Assembly: GCA_900543445.1 (NCBI GenBank)
Contig: UQRC01000031.1
Span: 1 to 34,307, forward strand
Origin: an uncultured Lachnobacterium sp.
Lineage (GTDB): Bacteria > Bacillota > Clostridia > Lachnospirales > Lachnospiraceae
Length of the DNA: 34,307 nt
Reading direction: 5' to 3'
Shown here in pieces: positions 31,481 to 34,307 of this stretch. Each line of letters opens with the position of its first letter. Position 1 is the first letter of the stretch. Under the pieces are notes generated by a model. That model did no database searches and was not told where the DNA came from. It worked only from the letters and a program-made list of their open reading frames with translations. A program made the position numbers and the translations under genes.

Positions 31481-33478
31481 TTATTTCTTTTTATGAACGT
31501 TACGGATTGTTTTTTTCTTCTTTCCTGTATTGTTTTTCTGATTACTTGTGTTTACGCTACGATTCTTGGCATTGCCTGATTTAGCCGCTGCAAATTTAAC
31601 ATTTCCGCCTCTTTTCCCGTTCTTGCCTGTGGAATCGGCACTTGCATTTCTGCCGGAACCATATCCATTTGAAGAATGGAACTTTCGAGGACGGATCAGA
31701 CACTTCTTATCAAATCCGATCAGATCCTCACGTCCAGCCTTCACCAAAGCTTCATGAACCAGATCATAATTTTTCGGATTGCGGTACTGGATCAAGGCAC
31801 GCTGCATCGCTTTCTCGTGCGGGTTGGTCGCTACATAAACAGGCTCCATCGTTCTTGGATCAAGTCCTGTGTAATACATACAGGTCGAGATTGTCGACGG
31901 TGTCGGATAGAAATCCTGTACCTGCTCCGGCATATATCCAAGATCACGCAGATATTCTGCAAGCTCAATCGCTTCCTTTAAGGTCGATCCCGGATGAGAA
32001 GACATCAGATAAGGTACAAGATACTGCTCCTTACCAAGCTTTTTGTTCATATCTTTATATGCCTTCACGAAACTATTGTAGACTTCTACGCTCGGTTTAC
32101 CAAGTTTCTGCAATACTGCATTACTGATGTGTTCCGGTGCTACCTTCAGCTGTCCACTCACATGATGCTCACACAATTCGCGAAGGAAAGTGTGATCCTT
32201 ATCATACATCAGATAATCGAAACGGATTCCCGAACGGATGAATACTTTCTTAACTTTAGGAAGTTCACGCAATTTGCGTAGCAAAGCAATATAATCCTTA
32301 TGATCCACTTCAAGATTCTTGCACGGTGTTGGAAAAAGGCATTGCTTCTTCGGGCACGCCCCCTTCGTCATCTGCTTACTGCAGGCAGGTGCACGGAAGT
32401 TGGCTGTCGGACCTCCGACATCATGAATATATCCTTTGAATTCCGGATCCTGTGTGATCAGTTTTGCCTCTTCAATGATCGATTCATGACTTCGCGTCTG
32501 AATAATTCGCCCTTGATGGAAGGTGAGGGCGCAGAAACTGCATCCTCCGAAACAGCCCCTGTTGCTGATCAGTGAGAATTTGATCTCGCGGATTGCAGGA
32601 ACACCGCCAGCCGCTTCATAGGACGGATGATAATTTCTCATATATGGAAGCGCATAGACCGCATCCATCTCCTCCTGACTCAGTGGCTTTGCTGGTGGAT
32701 TCTGCACAACAAAAGTAGTGCCGCCGTAAGGCTCAAACAAGCGCTTTCCGGAAAACGGATCCGTATTGCAATACTGTGTATAGAAGCTTGACGCAAATTT
32801 TCTCTTATCTTCTTTGATTTCATCATAATCCGGAAGTTCAATTGCATCATAGATAATGTCTCGCTGCTTTGTCTTAAAAACAGTTCCTTCGATAAAAGTA
32901 ATATCTTTGACCGCAATCCCTGCATTCAATGCATCCGCAATCTCAACGATGCTCCGTTCTCCCATTCCGTATGATATCAGATCCGCACCCGAATCAAGAA
33001 GAATCGAGCGTTTTACCTTATTGGACCAGTAATCATAGTGTGCCATGCGTCTGAGACTGGCCTCGATGCCGCCGATTACGATCGGAGTAGTCTTATACGT
33101 ATGGCGGATCAGATTGCAATAAACGACCGTAGCATAATCCGGGCGTTTGCCCATTACTCCGCCCGGCGTATAAGAATCCATCGCTCTGCGCTTCTTAGAA
33201 ACCGAATAATGATTCACCATAGAATCCATGTTTCCAGCGGAAACAATAAACGCAAGTCGCGGTGTCCCGAGAATTGAAATGGATGCATCATCCTTCCAGT
33301 CCGGCTGCGAAATAATTCCAACCGTATATCCGTGCGATTCAAGGATTCGTGCAATGATTGCATGACCGAATGACGGATGATCGACATAAGCATCGCCACA
33401 CACATAGACGAAATCAAGCTGCTCGATTCCCCGATCGATCATATCCTGTTTTGAAATTGGAAGATAACCTTCGTACAT
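31481..33478 (-). CDS. ygiQ: YgiQ family radical SAM protein
   Basis: A 665-residue protein with the YgiQ layout: N-terminal cobalamin-like region with [19 protein letters not shown], the radical SAM motif CFGGCSFC (Cys309, Cys313, Cys316; note the CxxxCxxC spacing), TANFRAPAC, and [13 protein letters not shown]. The last 70 residues or so are a basic, Gly/Asn/Ser-rich tail of low complexity (ends [12 protein letters not shown]), suggesting RNA or ribosome contact. Biochemical function unknown. Start at 33478 with AAAGGAG upstream. Confidence 0.92.
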   Translation of the reverse strand: MYEGYLPISKQDMIDRGIEQLDFVYVCGDAYVDHPSFGHAIIARILESHGYTVGIISQPDWKDDASISILGTPRLAFIVSAGNMDSMVNHYSVSKKRRAMDSYTPGGVMGKRPDYATVVYCNLIRHTYKTTPIVIGGIEASLRRMAHYDYWSNKVKRSILLDSGADLISYGMGERSIVEIADALNAGIAVKDITFIEGTVFKTKQRDIIYDAIELPDYDEIKEDKRKFASSFYTQYCNTDPFSGKRLFEPYGGTTFVVQNPPAKPLSQEEMDAVYALPYMRNYHPSYEAAGGVPAIREIKFSLISNRGCFGGCSFCALTFHQGRIIQTRSHESIIEEAKLITQDPEFKGYIHDVGGPTANFRAPACSKQMTKGACPKKQCLFPTPCKNLEVDHKDYIALLRKLRELPKVKKVFIRSGIRFDYLMYDKDHTFLRELCEHHVSGQLKVAPEHISNAVLQKLGKPSVEVYNSFVKAYKDMNKKLGKEQYLVPYLMSSHPGSTLKEAIELAEYLRDLGYMPEQVQDFYPTPSTISTCMYYTGLDPRTMEPVYVATNPHEKAMQRALIQYRNPKNYDLVHEALVKAGREDLIGFDKKCLIRPRKFHSSNGYGSGRNASADSTGKNGKRGGNVKFAAAKSGNAKNRSVNTSNQKNNTGKKKKTIRNVHKKK

Positions 33479-33517
33479 TGATAACTCCTTTATATTTCAT
33501 CCCCGATAGAATTGCAA

Positions 33518-34240
33518 TTATTTGCGCAGATCAGTAACCTCCGCCTCGCTTAATCTGCGGTATTCACCGGGATTTAATTCTCCAAGTGACAGATTTCCAA
33601 GCGACAAACGTTTCAAATATACCACATGGCAGCCGACCGTCTCAAACATGCGCTTTACCTGATGAAATCGCCCCTCTGATATGGTAAGGTTGGCATGATA
33701 AACCGGAGCCTCTGTATCCTGCATATGTTTTGGCAGGATTTCAAGCTCCGCAGGAAGCGTCTTCTTCTCATCCCTTATGTCCACGCCCTCTGCAAATTGC
33801 TGTATTGCGGAAACCGGAACTTCTCTGTCAAGTACTGCATAATATGTTTTCTTGACATGATGTGCGGGACTCATCAGGTGGTGATTGAGTCCCCCGTCGT
33901 CGGTAATGAGTAACACCCCTTCGGTATCCTTATCAAGCCTGCCGACCGGCGAACAATTTTTTCTTACGATTTCCGGGAAATAATCCATAACCGTCTTATG
34001 AAGTGCATCTGTTTTCGCCGTCACACATCCCGCCGGTTTATAAAATAAATAATAGGAAAAAGCCTCATACACAACTTCTTTTCCTGCAACAGTCACAACA
34101 TCACAGGCAGGATCAATCTTTTCCTCCGGCTTCTTGCACACCGCCCCATTCACTGACACAATGCCGCTTTTTAGTTGTTTTTTTACTTCGGACCGCGTCC
34201 CATACCCTGCATCTGCAAGAAACTTGTCCAATCGAATCAT
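33518..34240 (-). CDS. RsuA family 16S/23S pseudouridine synthase
   Basis: A 240-residue RsuA-type enzyme: S4 domain (about 1-48, RLDKFLADAGYGTRSEVKKQ) and catalytic Asp103 in GRLDKDTEG (100-108), followed by LITDDGGLNHHLMSP and GRFHQVKRM. RsuA acts on 16S position 516, RluB/F on 23S sites; the sequence alone suggests RsuA. First gene visible in the recU direction; the 67 bases upstream to the window end hold no clear feature. Confidence 0.92.
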   Translation of the reverse strand: MIRLDKFLADAGYGTRSEVKKQLKSGIVSVNGAVCKKPEEKIDPACDVVTVAGKEVVYEAFSYYLFYKPAGCVTAKTDALHKTVMDYFPEIVRKNCSPVGRLDKDTEGVLLITDDGGLNHHLMSPAHHVKKTYYAVLDREVPVSAIQQFAEGVDIRDEKKTLPAELEILPKHMQDTEAPVYHANLTISEGRFHQVKRMFETVGCHVVYLKRLSLGNLSLGELNPGEYRRLSEAEVTDLRK

Positions 34241-34307
34241 ATATACTCCGTTATTTTGCCTGTTTTAAAAACAGAACTCTTCTTATATTTTCCGCTTTTT
34301 GTTTTTG

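Overview
The window looks like a chromosomal piece of a Gram-positive gut Clostridia, most likely a Lachnospiraceae member of the Roseburia/Agathobacter type. The reasons are moderate to low GC, strong AGGAGG ribosome binding sites, Bacillus-type LexA boxes (CGAAC-N4-GTTYG), an L27 precursor with a cleavable N-terminus next to its Prp protease, RecU, SepF, and the gene order rplU-prp-rpmA-obgE-yhbY-nadD-yqeK-rsfS. The genus is inferred from gene content, not from a search.

Layout. Positions 1-1720 hold three plus-strand genes: a small membrane protein, a GNAT acetyltransferase and D-aminoacyl-tRNA deacylase (dtd). About 1788-8257 is a compact filamentous phage (inovirus) prophage lying in the convergent gap between dtd and a cytidylate kinase-like gene. 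It carries a rolling-circle Rep, a chain of three overlapping tiny genes, a 59-residue major coat protein followed by a strong terminator, a secreted and C-terminally anchored adhesin, four tiny membrane proteins, a Zot/pI-type assembly ATPase, a separately promoted membrane protein, and two small reverse-strand genes. I find no integrase, transposase or recognisable repressor. Both ends carry inverted-repeat arms that share a 16-bp direct repeat, so integration by a host recombinase on a folded single-stranded site is a reasonable hypothesis.

From 8383 to the end nearly everything is on the minus strand and is housekeeping: rluD-lspA-ylmH-sepF-ylmE-hlyD (division and envelope); a plus-strand DUF378 gene and plsC; a divergent lexA / LysM (yneA-like) SOS pair with five LexA-box-like sites between them; rsfS-yqeK-nadD-yhbY-obgE (ribosome assembly and NAD synthesis); rpmA-prp-rplU with an L21-type leader; RNase E/G and a pair of radical-SAM associated genes; a his operon (hisZ-G-D-B-IE) with a perfect consensus promoter and an operator-like palindrome; then recU, an RluA-type pseudouridine synthase, a YgiQ-type radical SAM protein and an RsuA-type pseudouridine synthase.

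The most interesting part is the inovirus: its folded end structures, a dense block of perfect palindromes before rep, a consensus-promoter membrane gene that may act in the lysogen, and several unrecognised tiny genes. The rest of the window is conventional, with some useful regulatory detail and a few unusual proteins, such as a HisIE with a TIM-barrel-like N-terminal extension.
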